64,000 bases of DNA from Eupeodes corollae. Its lineage: Eukaryota > Arthropoda > Insecta > Diptera > Syrphidae. Positions 1 through 13,827 of the stretch are shown one piece after another. Both the position numbers and the translations under genes were made by a program. How positions within the stretch are numbered: the first letter of the stretch is position 1; each line of letters starts with the position of its first letter. The stretch covers positions 3,098,831-3,162,830 of the forward strand of contig NC_079150.1 of NCBI RefSeq assembly GCF_945859685.1, read 5' to 3'. The notes below the pieces were generated by a model, which was not told the origin of the DNA, did not search any database, and worked only from the letters and a program-made list of their open reading frames with translations.

Positions 1-850
1 TGTAATTCAGAACCTTTTGTTGCTTACGCAACTGCAGTAAAAATCTTTTATATTGTATTTACAAAGCTGTTGGGTTTCGAGTCGTTAATGTCATGTATTC
101 TTGTACCTAAATTATGTGTACTCAAAAGTACGTCTGCAAATACATAAGTATGTCTATAAACAGGACAGTAAAATGCCTTTCACATTTTCTCCAACAATCC
201 AATCAGACGACTCAAACTTAAAAATTAATTCTTTATTCTATATAGTACTAATTGTTATTAGTTTGTGGCCTATTCACGTTTGTTGTAACATAAAATTACG
301 AAAACAGAGAAGTCGAAGAAAGTGGGACCTTCGATTCCGTCAGTCCTGTCCTCTACAACCGAAACCTTTGGTTAGATTGACCGATTCGCGTTAGGAGTTT
401 TTTTTTGATGTTTGTAAGACTAAATAAAAAATAATAATAATTCTTTTTTTTGGTCAAAAATACCAAATCCGGATTTTTATTAAATTTTCACTAAAATTTT
501 GTTTCTTAATTTAGCTTTTTTTTAAATAAAACAAATGAATTTTTGTATTACTTCAACTTTTTTTAAAGTTTTCTCAGGAAATAATGATTTCAATTATTAT
601 TTCCGCTCTAAACAGTCTAAAAATAAACTTAAAAAAGATGCAGATACATTTTTAAATCTTAAAATGCAGGAAACATTTTTAAAGACTCTTTGCGAACAAG
701 AGCAAGTTCGTGTGATCCAGTCATGCATTTTATTTCTTTAACGCTCCTTAAGAACAGGAATTTCTATTGTTTAAAATGTCCTATATTAAATAAAAACATT
801 TTAACTTAAATTTAAAGAAATCCAACTATAGTACAATATAAACATAATTA
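1..850. other. AT-rich intergenic DNA, nothing recognised
   Basis: Only short open frames below 100 codons occur here, with no domain signature, no splice structure and many homopolymer runs. I see no gene or RNA. Confidence 0.5.
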
Positions 851-854
851 AATA

Positions 855-1116
855 AACAGTCCCTTTGAGAACTATTCCATTCCTGTGTGCGAGCACTGTT
901 GTCAGGGATGGAAGTGGCCTACAGTTTAAAGCCGAATCCGAACGGCAAATTTGAGAAAGCATTTTTTATGACAAGAATTACTCTTGGAGAGTTCGTCAAT
1001 CCCTCGCAAGAGGCAGTACTCGTGAAAAAAAAACATTGGGTGGCATAGGCAGAGATCGAACCCAAGACCTCTGGCATGACAGTCCAACGCACTTACCATC
1101 ATGTCACGGGTACTAC
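855..1116 (-). mobile_element. tRNA-derived SINE, copy 1
   Basis: On the minus strand this stretch begins with a tRNA-like head: an A-box-like segment near 1092-1105 and a B-box-like GGTTCGATCTC near 1052-1062, inside a 'gccagaggtcttgggttcg' context. A body follows that is shared with copies at 28662-28925 and 47532-47824, including the words for 'acaagaattactcttgga' and 'cctgtgtgcgag'. The A/B box arrangement is the RNA polymerase III promoter that drives SINE transcription. No protein is encoded. The copies differ by substitutions and small indels, so this is an old, dispersed family. Confidence 0.7.
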
Positions 1117-2744
1117 ACAATACAAACAAGGAAAAAAATCATTTCTGAAAGCAATAAAACACGAAGATGTCATTATGATTAAATTGTTTATTTTAAAAAA
1201 TAAAATAAAATAAATTTACTATGTCATATTATATATAATGTAAATATATATGTTTTCATATATGTACATATATAATTTATATTCAAGACGTTGAATTTTG
1301 TTTTATTAAAAACTACTTTTCTATTTCTAAAATGTATTCATCCTTAATTAATGTAAAGTGATAAAAAATAATAGAAACAATCTTCTCCTGCAATTTAAAA
1401 TGTGTGTGGGAGTATAAAAATATCTATGGTTGCTTACATAGTGCAAGATGCGATTCTGTTGCCAAAAATAAAGGTGCAACGACCATATATTTAAGGATTA
1501 ACAATAACTTTAACCATTAAACAACTCTACCAAAAGAACACAATACCATTCTTATTCGTGCTAATTACTTCTTAAATTGTTTATAATTATTTCCTTTATT
1601 TTAACAATTTGATGTGTATTTTCCAAATAGTATGGAGAGTTGGCGAAGATTGTTTCTATTATTTTTTCCAACACTGTATGTGTGTATTTACATACATTAC
1701 ACTGATACAAAAAAAAAAAAACAAAATATCTCCCATTTTTGAAGAAACTAGCATTTTGGTAAGAGCTTGGTAAAATTATACTTCTGTTCAAATTTCAGCT
1801 TTTTAAATTGACCGTTAGAGGTCGAATGTAGCTTTTTACTACTTTCATACAAATTTGATGGGAGTGCAGGGGTTTTGGATCAATTTTATAAATATTGCGT
1901 TGTCTTATGATAAAAATTTTCACTAAAATAGAAAATATGTCCAAACCTCTTTTACTTTTTTAAAGGCCATTAAGTCAAACCCATGAATATAACAAGATCT
2001 TATGTTCTGCAACGAAAGCTAAATTTGTGTGGAAAATGCTTAAATATGGAAAGGAGTATTATTATTCTAAACTCTAACCATAATGATATGTAGTTGCATT
2101 AAAAATTGAAGACATTTTAGTTTAAATTGAATTAATCTAATATACATACATGCATGTATACATGTATGAATATATGTATATGTGTACTGTATATAAATGA
2201 TATTTATTATTTATATATTTATAAATATTATAAAAATCATTTTATATTTAACTCTTATATACATATTATTTTCTTCCATTTTTTTTGTTGTCAAAGCCTT
2301 GTAATGTAAGTGAATGTATATATATAATTAATATTTTATTAATTATTTGCAAACGAAAATAACTTTTGTTATATAGTAAAATGTGTTTAAATATTTGTAT
2401 ATTCTTATACTAAAGTATGTTCATATTTGAGTCTTGTTATTTACATTTTTTTACAAATAAATATGCCACATTATATAATGGTTTTAATTTTTGTATTTGT
2501 TTTAGTTTTATTATTTTTTCTGTATTGAGATCAAAACAATGCAAATGATATCTTTCAAATAGAACTTCGCATTTAGTTTACAACTTTCCTAACATTTTAC
2601 ACCAATTTACAAAATTGTTGAATTTCATGGAGCAAAAAAAAAAACTAGCGTTGATTTCGGGAAAATTTATTTAATTATTTTAAATATTTTAACAAAGGAT
2701 AAACAAAGTTTATATAGAAAAACTAATTTGTTTCTTTTATAATA
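1117..2744. other. AT-rich intergenic DNA with TA microsatellite patches
   Basis: The stretch is very AT-rich. Around 1225-1285 and 2140-2230 it has runs of alternating TA/CATA type ('tacatacatgcatgtatacatg'-like). No supported gene is present. Confidence 0.5.
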
Positions 2745-3505
2745 AGTGTACACTCAAGGGGATTTATGGTACCCTTATCATGCCAGGACACAGTGTTAGC
2801 ATTAGGAAAGGGAGAGAGCTTGAGAGGAGGTGGCGGTGCACGTTGGCTGTAAGGTCAGTCCCAGTGACAACTGGGAGAGATAGAGTATAATAAAGCATTT
2901 ATATGCTCTTGAAGTACGGACTCGAGGGTATACTGATGTGCATTCCTGGAGGCACGAGTATCATTGAGTATAATTAACTTGAATTGTCTACGTTCAATAC
3001 ACAAGAAAAGACTTAAGTTGCAAAAGCAGTATCCCAGAGCTAGGATTTATACTTAAGCTTGTAGATAAAAGCCAGATCCGAAGGGGGAACAAAATCACAT
3101 CGAGACATTTTCGGCGAAGCGCGTCAGCTATCCACATCTAAATAGCAAGGTTGTGAATCCATAAGCGATAATAAAAAGCTGAGGGTACTATCGTCAGCGA
3201 AACAGTTAGTAGATTTAAAGTTGAATTAATAACAATGAAAAAGAGTGTCGGAGACGAACACAAGCATTTATTTTCTGTTTGTCAATAAATCAATCCAATT
3301 TCGAATGCGAGGAAGGAGGGTTCTTAAAAACCGAAGGCACTCATTTTCGATAAGAGACTTATGTCAAACTCTACCAAATGCTTTAAAATATCAAGTGCAG
3401 TGTTTCCTAAAAAATTATGAAACATTTGTTACACTGCCCATCATCCAGACGGATCGAGTACTGAAGGGTAGGATAGATTTAAAAAGCTACCAGCTCTAAA
3501 AAAAA
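2745..3505 (-). mobile_element. Decayed non-LTR retrotransposon (LINE) fragment
   Basis: The minus strand across 3176-3202 encodes FADDSTLS, a variant of the YADD active-site box of non-LTR reverse transcriptases. It is flanked by frames broken by stops. A second fragment with the same DNA words (agctgagggtact..cgtcag) lies at 45700-46060. The local base composition is less AT-rich than the flanks, as expected for former coding sequence. Clade is uncertain; jockey-like is a guess. It is non-functional. Confidence 0.6.
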
Positions 3506-4560
3506 CACCTCTTCATAACAAAAGCGTCATGGTATTTTTAAACACAAAATCTCATTTTGTATTATATAAAGGGTCGTCCAACCATAATGCTCGATGCCAA
3601 TTGTGAGTCACAACTTTTTAGGGCCAGATGTTGGGGATCTTCATCTGGTACGTTTCTAACACCACTGTGTCACTTGTAAAAGAATAGATGAAACAATTGA
3701 TCTTTTTTCGCGAGATATGCAATTGACGTATTGTCTCATGTCATGATGACATAAGTTTGGAGCTATTATTACCACGACTTTTTTGCCAAATTATCAAATT
3801 TCAAGCTTAAATAATCTTTCTATAACAAGATTAAAATTAAAGTAATTTTCTGAAAATCTTTTGTTTCGTTTACAATTAAATTTTGCATTATGTTTGGATC
3901 ACCATATATTAAATTAATTTCTCTAAGTATAAAACTAAATCAAACAAATTTTGTTTGCAAATAATAATTTATAGTCGTATTCATTTTCTGTTTACAATGT
4001 GCACAATTATATAAAAGCTATTTTTAAACTACCAATAGCAAAGCTTTTATTAATATTGTATTCTGGTTTGGTAATGACTTTCATTAAAAAAAAGAACCAA
4101 ATATAAAAATGGTTCCATGTTTTATTAATTTTCCAAAAATGTATCCTCAAAAAATATCATTTACTACGTTTTAGTTTAAAAATTACATCCAAATCGATTG
4201 AACACACAATTGCTACCCCTATGATGTACATACATATTTTGAGTTAATTTGTTGACCTTTTGTTTAAACTAAAGTCCTAACATAATGTTTGAATTAAACT
4301 AAATAAACATTTTTACATATTAATTTCATTATATTCTTTTTATTTTAATACTTTAACACCTTATTGTTGGTGTTTTTAGTTTTAAATACGGCCGCATTAT
4401 TATTTACTGGTTACTTATTTTTTACTTACTATATAAAATGTTAAATTAAATTACAACATAACTTATCATACATACATCAACGCGTGCAAAACTTTGCTTA
4501 ATCTTAAGAAAGTTACATTTTTTTTTGGTTTTCGACCGTGGGATTCTTTTCGAATTTAGC
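3506..4560. other. Intergenic DNA downstream of lid
   Basis: No supported gene. This lies 3' of the minus-strand lid gene and may contain part of a longer lid 3' UTR, but I see no decisive signal beyond the AATAAA at 4565-4570. Confidence 0.4.
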
Positions 4561-4564
4561 CTAG

Positions 4565-4570
4565 TTTATT
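4565..4570 (-). terminator. Candidate lid poly(A) signal
   Basis: AATAAA on the minus strand lies about 39 nt after the lid stop codon. A perfect hexamer is common by chance in AT-rich DNA, so other sites further downstream may be used as well. Confidence 0.4.
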
Positions 4571-4608
4571 CCTTTGACCTTTTTAATAAAATAAAACTAA
4601 TAAATCAT

Positions 4609-7600
4609 TTAACTCACGTTTTCTTTATGAGCTTTTGTACTTGTTGGTGAAAGAGTTGAAGAAAAGGTTGTTATAACTGATGTTGTTTGGAGAAGTGTTA
4701 AATCAGCTGTTGGGGAGATGGTATCGATGCTATTTGATTTCTCAACAAACGATGATATGGAAGCTTCAATAATCGAAGGAGGCTGATTAGTGGGTACTGA
4801 AGCGATTACAGCGGTAGGATTAGACGAATTATTTTCTGAATTGGATTTCATGCAACGTTTACAAATATAGTCATCGTCGGGCTTTATTTGTTTTCGATCT
4901 AATCCAACGCAGAACATATGGAACCATTCGTTGCAACCTCCATCACATTGAACCCAATCTACTTCTCGACCTAGATTGAATAAAACAAATAAAACAGAAA
5001 TAAGAGTAATAATTTAATGATTAAAGCTTTTTCGGGTTAAGAAACTTTTTTCCAACAGAATTTCAAAAAATACATCGCCTTGAGCTGAACAAAGATCCAC
5101 TTCAAATTTAAATCATAAAATAAAAGCAATGTACTGTACGAAATCTAAACACTTTTATCAACACTATCATTGAAGTTTTTCCTTAAGACTAAAGAAAATC
5201 AATTCATTTTTACCTGAAGGCCTGTGACAATTTTGAGCACGACATTCTTCATCGTCATCTGATGTAGCGTTCAAAATTGAAATATCATGTCTAGTCGATG
5301 ATTTTCCACTACCACCTGCTCGCTTCCGTTTTCGTACATTTCCTGTGATTGCTGTGGCTGAAGATGGTTTAATACTGCTACCGTTTGATATTTCTGAATC
5401 AGTCACTTTGTCTGATGTTTCCCTTCCAGACTCTATAGCGATCTCTTTAATTTTTTTATCACGTTTTCCTATTGCTTTACGATTACTTTCTGAACCTAAT
5501 CAAAATAAATAAATGCAATCCATAATTTTTTTGTTGTTGTTGTTGCATGAATCAACCAACACTTACTTTTCCATAATCGTTTAACTGGTGGAGTTGTTGA
5601 TGCTCCATCAAGCATTTGGCGTTTTTTGAACGCTCTTACCATCGTTGACTGACCACCGAATTCCTTTGATTCTCGCTTCTTTTGCTGTTAAAATCGAATG
5701 TAAGAAAAAATTTATTGTCCAAAAAAAATATATTCTCTTACATTTGATTGCATGAAAGCTGTTGAAGTTGTTGAGACAGCATTTTGTGACTTTGCTAAAT
5801 TGAGAAGTTTCCATATGTGATTCGTTTCATCCAACGATACTTCCAACAAATCACCTTCCAACATTAAGCTCTCCAGAATCTCGAGTGTAGTTTTTTTGAG
5901 CTCAACAGGATTGGGTTGAGAGGGTGTGTGCACTTTGTTGCTAGGGCTGTTGTTTGCATTGACTTCAGATTGCCCGTTTAAAGACGGAACTGAATACGCA
6001 TGTTCGATTTCACTACAACAAAATGTAAATTATTAAATGCAAAAATACAAATGTAAATGTATACAAACCTTCCTCCCGTTGTTGATTTGTTGGACTCCAG
6101 AAAATTACCATCGAATGTTGGAAGATCGTTAGTTCGCGACTCGTCACTAGCTAGGACCGATGCCATTAGCATTGATTCCTTGTCAATCTCTGTCTGTTGT
6201 TGTTGATTTTCCTCTTCACCTTCGCTACGTGGAAAAATAATATTGGAAAATTCTTCGCCACAACTATCATCATTTGCTATGTCCGATTCCGTGAGATCGC
6301 CGTCTGTAGCTGGTTCACCACTAACTCCAGCATCAGGCAGCTTCATCGACTTAACTTTTTTCTCCTCCGTCACCAAATCATTTTTAGCTGCTTCCACCTT
6401 TTTCTGGCGAACACTATTCAAATAAGCCAAGCCAGCAGCAACATCTTCCATAACAAAGGCTTGACGTGCACGATCTTGCCAATTCATTGCACGCTCAGTC
6501 AAACATTGCAAAGCCTCGCCTTCGGGCAAGCGTATGGGCAGTCGTTGCAACGATACCAATAACGAAAGAATTGCCTCCAATCGTGGTCGACGTGACCTCA
6601 TGCAAGATGGGCACAAATATTTGCAAGTCATCACTGGTTGTCCATTTTGAGTAACAATCAAACCATCTTTCCAATGAACTTTGGGCACACATTCCTTGTG
6701 AAACCAATCGGCACACAACTGGCACAAATACATTTGTCCTGTGCACTTGCCTTTGCAGAAACAATATTTCCTGTCACCATTTGGATTAGCGGCTGTCTTC
6801 AAATTGAAACGTCTCAACTCCCGCATTTCGCTTATTTCTTTTTCTTCAGCTTTTTTAAATGCATCCACCATTTGCGCAGGACTTAGATCTTCGGTGAATT
6901 GCTCTTCGGGGGGTATTCTCTTGGGAAGATTGCATTGGCTAGTGTTACCTGTCATAAGGGCACTTGTACGTGGCGATAAAACTTCGAGCAAAGTGAACCG
7001 GGTGTGTTTACGAAGAAAAGCCTTCGCTGTTTTTTCTTTCCATTCGCGTGCTGCGTCAAGGTGTTTCTTCATACGATCTAATTCTTCTAGTTTCAATGGT
7101 ATATTTATTCCACGACAAACCACCGTTTCAAGAGTGTGATAATATGGATAGTGTTCATTCTTTTGGAGGTTTTCCACAGCGACTAGCCAATCTCTAGATT
7201 TCTTCAAAGCTTCTTTGAGAGCCTGCTTTGAAGGTAACTCTATTGCAATTTTTTCGGCTGCCTCGAGAATAAGTTCGATTTCCGCTAAATCGCTTTGGGT
7301 GTTCGTTTGAAAGCAGGATTTTGCTGCCTTTTCCCAAGCTTCGGCCGACAGCACAATACCCTGTAGTGTGCCGATTTCCTTTTCTAGTACAGGGTCTGGG
7401 ATAAGTTTCTGTCCGTCTTGAATAAGGCGATTTACATCTGTTAATTGTAGTTTCGAGCTGGAATTGCGATATCGACGTGACTTATTATACCATGTTACTT
7501 GTTCGAACCGTATGCGAAGATTTTTCAGCTCGTGCAATTCAATGCACAACAATTGTCCTTCATCGATTAGCTTTTCGATCGCCTTCTCTTCGACTTTGTT

Positions 7601-10396
7601 GATTTTTTTTGCAAGCAAGGCATCGGCGGATGTAACAAAACTCTTACCGAAATCCAATAACTCGCGAACGCTCTGACCTTCTTTGATGACACAACAAAGA
7701 TTATCGATTTCTTCGACAAATAGCTCAAGCTCATCCATTGTCAATTTATATTTTGTAGAATCATTAGAATGACGAGTCCGCGTACGAACTTTATTTATGT
7801 CTAACTGTTGAATAACCGTTACACATTTCTCAGCTTCCAGGACTGCAGAATTGAGACGGTCTATCAATAGCGAACTGGGATATTTTTTGCGATCGGCTTC
7901 TTGCACGAGTTCCTGCAAATCCTCTAACGCTATTTTACTGCCTGGTTTGGGTGGATCAATTACATCGCGACACTTAGTTAGCCAAACTTCAAAGCTGTGG
8001 GCCTTTACTTGAAGCTTTTTGAGCATAAGAGGCATTTCATCCAGAGTGTAGCGATATTGCAATGAATGATTTTCCGGCTTGCAGTCGCAAAGCTCCGTGT
8101 AGTGACGAAGGCAAACTATTTGTTTTGTACATTTACAAGCTACTGCCGAAAGAAAACATGTTGTTTTGCAAACTTCACATTGGCGTTCGTCGTCAGGTAT
8201 CAGCTCAAAGGCTTCACGTTCTGCTTTGGTGACACCCCACTCCAGCAAGCTTTTCCGCAATTTTTTTTCCGAATCTACCATTTTAACCATATCAATGTAG
8301 CATGCTGTGGCTATGGCAAAGTTAAGTTTATCTGGTTCGAGTGCCATTTTACAAACAAGTTCATCGTGTGAGAAGACACAAAATCGCCGCAACATCGAAT
8401 AATGATTGATGCAATCACGACCCATTTTAAGCCAATCGGCAGGAGCAAAATTTACGGCCTCAGCAAAATTGTAACCCTGATTAAAACCAGCATGATATGC
8501 ACGAGGAAAAGTTATAACAAACTCTCCGGCGTGTTGATCTGTTCGATAAACCGGTACGCCACTATTCATCAGAATATTTGGATTCATAATTGTGACCAGC
8601 TGATGCAGGAGATCAGGCTGCGAAGCAAAAAGCTCCGGCGCGGCGCTTTTCATAGTTTTTTCAAACGTTTCAGCTTTACAGCCAGGTACACCGTACCAAG
8701 TTTTCGGCTCACCCCAATGTAAATAATTGATTGAGTACGACCAGTGGTCTTCGTTGTGCCAACAAAAGGTGGCAAAACACATTCCTACATACATCCAGGG
8801 AACTTTCATGCCACTTATATCAGCGTTGATGTGACCCAGGATCGAATCTTCCAGAAGAGGAAGATTGTTCAAATTCCAGCTAGATTCTGCGTATTCTTGA
8901 TCACCTGGCAGTAAGAATAAAGAACTTTTTGTTGGAAATCCAGATCCATGATCCATTGTGTGCAAATCCGCACCATATTCAACAGTAACATCTTCATCAA
9001 TGGACGAGACAATGCGCCAAAATTCACGTTCCACTAAATCTGTTGGCACCAGGTGCACCGGCCGATGGAAATAGTCGGCTTTAAATTGATCAGCCATTTC
9101 GCCAAATTGCTGTAAAGTGTATTCCCGTTGGGCTTGTTCAAATCCAAAAGCCTCTGTTGGCTTACTGACTTCCTCAACCACACATCTTGGACAACGCCAA
9201 TCTCCTTTTGGAATATCATGTAACGGTGGAAGCAAACAGAATGTATGGTAACTGTCATCGCAACCGTCGCAGAGTAACATAGCTTCCTCAACATCACCTC
9301 GATTGCAGATGTGACAAATGTATTTTGCCAGGGGATCATTATGGATCAACATTGCCGGAGTGGCCGGCCGTACGAACCTTCCTCGACCGGTCCGCGCTCC
9401 TCCGGTTAATGCTTTCACTGACTTCTTGTCTTCTTCAATTTCTGGCTTAATATGTGCCGAAATTGTACCCAAGCCGCAGGCTGATTCCTTGCTGGCATTC
9501 ATGTTGGCAAATCGTTTCGATCGTCGAGCAGTTGTTTCGTTAGGTGGAGTTATTTGTTGGCGCGATACGATACCGTGTGGCTTATAGTCTTTGTCATCAC
9601 TCTCCGACTCCAATTTAATATCTATTACCTTCCCTGACGTGTATATATCGAATGGATGAAGAATTCGTTCGTAGTGACCTTTAAGAATGGCTCCAATGCT
9701 CTTTCCTGGTGGGTATTGCATCCGATGTGCCACCTTTGACCACTTTCGTTCCTTTGTTGCCTGTTCCAAGCCACCTTCTTCTTGAACAATGCGATGTAAT
9801 GAATACAAATCAAGTGCCTTTCGTTCAACCATTGGAATCTTAAGGGAAGATCCTTGAAGTTCCCAAAACTTTGCTATTTGATCAAGAAAATTCAACTTCA
9901 CACGAGTTTTGGCTTCCAGTTCGTTTAATCGCTGTACCCGAGGAGTAAACTTAAGTTTATCCACGTCAACAGTAAACGGCGGTGTCCACGTTTTTGGTGG
10001 CAATATCTTGGCAATACCATATCGCTCAGCAATCGGACGAATCTTGCTTATATAAGTAAGAGGATTTTTAAATTCATCTTCGTTCGGGCGAAATATGGGA
10101 CACTCGGGTGGCTTTAAAAATTCATATTCTTGATTTTTGTTTTGCGAAAATGTTGAAGAGTGAGGCTGGTAGGACTTACTTCGATTGTTATGTCCTCCTC
10201 CTACACCACCTAAGAACTCATGACCTTTAGCTGGACTACCCACCGTCAACGGTGGCGAATTATCCGCTGCTGAAAGAGATGTTGCTGTTGGAGGCCATTG
10301 AATCGAATAGGCTGATGCAGGTGGACGCGATGTCAATTGTGGTGGTGAACAGTTAGGATTAGTTGAAATACGGCTGGTATTGTTAATTGATGCCAT
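4609..10396 (-). CDS. lid: KDM5 histone H3K4 demethylase (little imaginal discs orthologue), 5 coding exons
   Basis: Removes methyl groups from H3K4me2/3 in the nucleus using Fe(II) and 2-oxoglutarate, the known KDM5 reaction. Coding exons on the minus strand are 10396-6069, 6012-5742, 5684-5567, 5495-5214 and 4970-4609. All junctions are GT-AG, the frames join exactly, and the product is 1786 aa, close to Drosophila Lid. Domains in order: JmjN (about 97-138), ARID (about 163-253), PHD1 (about 359-405, CHIC..CDGC..H..C..CPRC), JmjC (about 520-670), C5HC2 zinc finger (about 740-793), PLU-1 helical region, PHD2 (about 1208-1260) and PHD3. PHD3 is split by the last intron (CRAQNCHRPSG then REVDWVQCDGGC). 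The JmjC iron ligands are intact: H547 and E549 in CWHNEDHW, and H635 in PRAYHAGFN. The start is the first ATG of the long exon, followed by a disordered Ser/Pro-rich leader before JmjN. The gene looks complete and functional. Confidence 0.95.
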
Positions 10397-13300
10397 TTCT
10401 AGTTCCTTGTATGTTATTTCTCTCCCGATCTTTTACAAAGTAAGTTATTTATTTTCAGGCATTTTAGGTTTTTTTCTTTACGATTTTTAAAGCAAAACAC
10501 GATTTCTATTGAAAAAAAAAAATTTAAAAAAAAATCTTATTCAATATGGAATTTACTTAAAACATTTCAGCGCTTAACTACAACAACCAGAGACAAAATA
10601 CAGGGTTCTTTGATTTTTCTGTTCCTGATATAGAAAGACAAACATGGTCGTCGCCACTGACCAAGTAAATCAGAACAATATTTTGAGGTATTCAAAATTA
10701 TTTAGGATACATAATAATATTAACTCAGTAAAGGTATTAAAAAATAATGTAAGTACAAGTACATCCTACAAGAATCCGTCATTTTAAAAAACACCTTCAG
10801 ATTTGAGTTGCTTTCAAAAAACCAAGTTCTAAATGATTTCAAAAAACTACCAACATATTCCAGTTAAAAATAAATATAAACCTTAACTAAATTGAATTCC
10901 ATATTGGGAGGAAAATCGAGCTCTTTGAGTTCAGCATAAAGTTTTTGGGGGTTACCATAGCATTTTTAGAGTCATGATTGTTGTTATATTAAAATTCTAC
11001 CTATCTTTCGCACTTTCAATTGAAATAAATTCGTAAATGTAAAAAATATATATGTACATATGTTATGCAAACGTTCCTCTTAAGAAAAACAAAGCGAACA
11101 TGCTCATCTCATCTACTTATCGTTTAATTTTGACCTAATGTTAAACAATTTTCGGCTGAATTAAAACAAAATGTCTGAGCTTGTATATATAATGCTTAAA
11201 AAATATATAAAAATCAATCAAAATTATTACCGTGATGTAAAACATAAAATATGTTGCACAACCAACCCTCTTTGTAATTGTTTCTTGTATGGCATGCTGA
11301 GGAAATTAAAACTCGCAACTACTCAATTATTTATTTTTTCTATATATAACACATAACTTTAGATTTGTTTTCTTCCGTACAAAATAGTTATTAGACTTTC
11401 AAAATACCTGGGAAAGAATAAAACTTTCTCAACTAAACAAAAATTAAATGCATTTAAAATAAAGTAACAATCTGACAATAATAAGTACCTACATTGCTAA
11501 TATTTTTAATGAAGGCGAAATATGTTTTATAGTTGTTTTAATTAAAAAAAAAAACAAGAACGGATGATTTTGTAGAACTTTCTTTCTTGGTAGGAACCTA
11601 TTTTCTAAGGATTTTTTTTTTGTTTTGTTTCGTTTCGTTTTTTTCTTTTTTCTTTCTTATTATTAAACCCAGCTATTTAACTTAATTTCTAATAAAGAAA
11701 AATATAGCAAAGACAATGTAATAATATTGTTTTACTTAAGCAACCGCAACAATAAATAAATATACACATAAAAATATAGGTAGCTTCTGTAAGTATGTAG
11801 AGTTAGGTGATACCTATATTCCGAAGTCTATTCCATGTTTGAATTGCACCCTGTATGTGGTGTACGTGACCAACTCTCAATACTTACGGAAACAAGTCTG
11901 CCCCCATATCCAACAACATGAAAAGGATGACGATGATTGTTAGCAAAGAAGGGTAAACTACCTATATAAAGCTAACCTATCTACCTATTCATATGTACCT
12001 ACGTTTATTGTACCCAGTAAATTAGCTTAGCCCTTTTTATAATCAAAACTAGCAAACAACCCCCCTTTAGAATTCTTTGAGTAAAAAAAAAAAATGCTTC
12101 AATTAAAACAAAAACTAAATACCTATCTCACTTTTCTACTAAAATAATAATCAGAACAATTTTTGAATAAATTTGTTTTGTTTTTACTTAAAAATTAAAT
12201 AAAGAATACCTTTTAAAAAATTCTCACCTGTTTTTAAATTGAATGGTACGTATTCCGTTTTTTCAATATTAGGTCAGGCCCGCAAGTAGCTGGGCAATAT
12301 GGAAACTGACTCTAAACTTCTAAAATATTAAAGAATTTTCAATTTTTAACTTGGCTAGGTTTAATTTTTTAACTTCACTCTATGGTAGCATTAAGCAAAA
12401 GGGCAAACGCAGTTCCTTTAAAAAGAAAAACTCACAACAATCAACATAAGAAATACAATACAATACAAACAGTAGAAAAAGGAAAACAAATTTTATGTTT
12501 TCATCAATTTATCTTGAATTGCACTACGCGATTTCTAGCAAGAGTCTCATGGCGTTCAGTTTCAGTATAACTATTTTTTATTTATAAAGATTGAGAGGAC
12601 GAACAAACTAAACAACACAGTAGAAACGGTTTATCGAGAGAAGAGGGTTCGTGGTGCAGCACCAGCAGCATAAGTGGTGCAAAAGTAAAATTTGTAATAA
12701 ATAAACAACTAGTTACAAACGACATGGATGGGAAGATTTTTCCTACCGGAAGAATCTACACATCCCAAAGGCCCAACTTAGGAGTAAATATGATACTATG
12801 CACTATTTGAAAAAAAAAAAAACACTACAAGTAACTCCTTTATTTTGAGAACACAAAATTTAAATCGATTGAAAGCAAACAAGAAATCAATGTTTATTTT
12901 CGGCACAACCACGAGCACTTTCCTTTGCCTCCCTTCCATAACACAGACTGAGACTGAGGAAACTCACAGAAAATCAACACAATTCTTTGAAAACTAAAAT
13001 GTCTACAAAATGAAAAACATTCGAGTGCACTGGGAAATTCAGTTTTTAAATGTTTTTCTCTTGTTTTATGATATCCAAATACAGAAAAAAAGAGAACAAA
13101 TCCAAAAAGATTAATGATTGCCCCAAGACAACGAAGACGACGACGGCAAAAATGATATCACAGCAAGAAACGCAAAATTGCACAAGACCCGCCAAGATAT
13201 TATACCAGGAACCAAAACAAAATAAAATTTCGTATTATTTAAACTACCTTCGGTTTTAATAGATTTCAATATTTCTTTTTATTTTGCGTTAAAAACAATT

Positions 13301-13400
13301 TAGTCAAGCTTCTTTTTTCTAGCACATCACTCCACTTCAGTAAAGATAAACCAATCCAACATGAACATAAATCTAAAATTCTAAACTACGCAATAGTGTT
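10397..13400 (-). other. lid 5' region: possible noncoding exon(s) and intron
   Basis: Three kilobases separate the lid start codon from the DRE cluster at 13408-13452. No long coding frame is present. Possible minus-strand splice signals exist, for example an acceptor-like 'tctatatcag' near 10628 and a donor-like AAGGTAGTT near 13250, so a 5' UTR intron is plausible but unproven. A minus-strand TCAGTC initiator-like motif, repeated twice, lies near 12945-12958. Runs of A and T are frequent. Confidence 0.35.
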
Positions 13401-13407
13401 GGTTAAA

Positions 13408-13452
13408 CATCGATAGTCTATCGATAATATCGATACTACAAAAATCGATAGA
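13408..13452. promoter_or_regulatory. Cluster of DRE (TATCGATA) motifs, candidate lid promoter
   Basis: A perfect palindromic TATCGATA lies at 13419-13426. It is flanked by catCGATAg (13409-13416), tATCGATAc (13429-13435) and aATCGATAg (13444-13451). TATCGATA is the DREF/BEAF-type element of fly housekeeping promoters. The nearest gene pointing away from it is lid on the minus strand, whose Drosophila orthologue is broadly expressed. Assignment to lid is an inference. Confidence 0.55.
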
Positions 13453-13827
13453 TACGAAAAGAATAAACTATCGCCCGAATATCGAATTCAATATTATCGT
13501 AGAAAATGACATTTCACTTTCACCACTTAATTTGTACAGGCTAATGGGGGTTTCCATCGTTAAATTCAGATTTCCGTCAAGAATTGATTTTTTTATTCGT
13601 GGCGCATTAAACTAGATAGGAATTGACAAGTGCGGTATAGCTGTCAAATTTCCATTTAAATATTTTTCTTAATTATTTTACTATTCTTGCAAAGTGGGGT
13701 AAGTCTGACGAAAAATCCAGCTCCAGATTTAATATTAAATAAAACATAAATCAATTTATTTACAATGAAATGACAGAAAAAACCAGAAGATATTTGTGTT
13801 TTGAAAACCCCAATATTTCCACCTTTT
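13453..13827. other. Intergenic DNA, nothing recognised
   Basis: No frame or repeat that I can support; this lies between the DRE cluster and the first MITE-A copy. Confidence 0.4.

Noticed and set aside
3560..3780. Less AT-rich stretch with a possible broken minus-strand frame
   Set aside because: I could not match it to any transposase or reverse transcriptase motif.
6197..9587. Several open frames of 60-130 codons on the plus strand across lid
   Set aside because: They lie antisense to the long, domain-rich lid exon and show no domain of their own; they are shadows of its codon composition.
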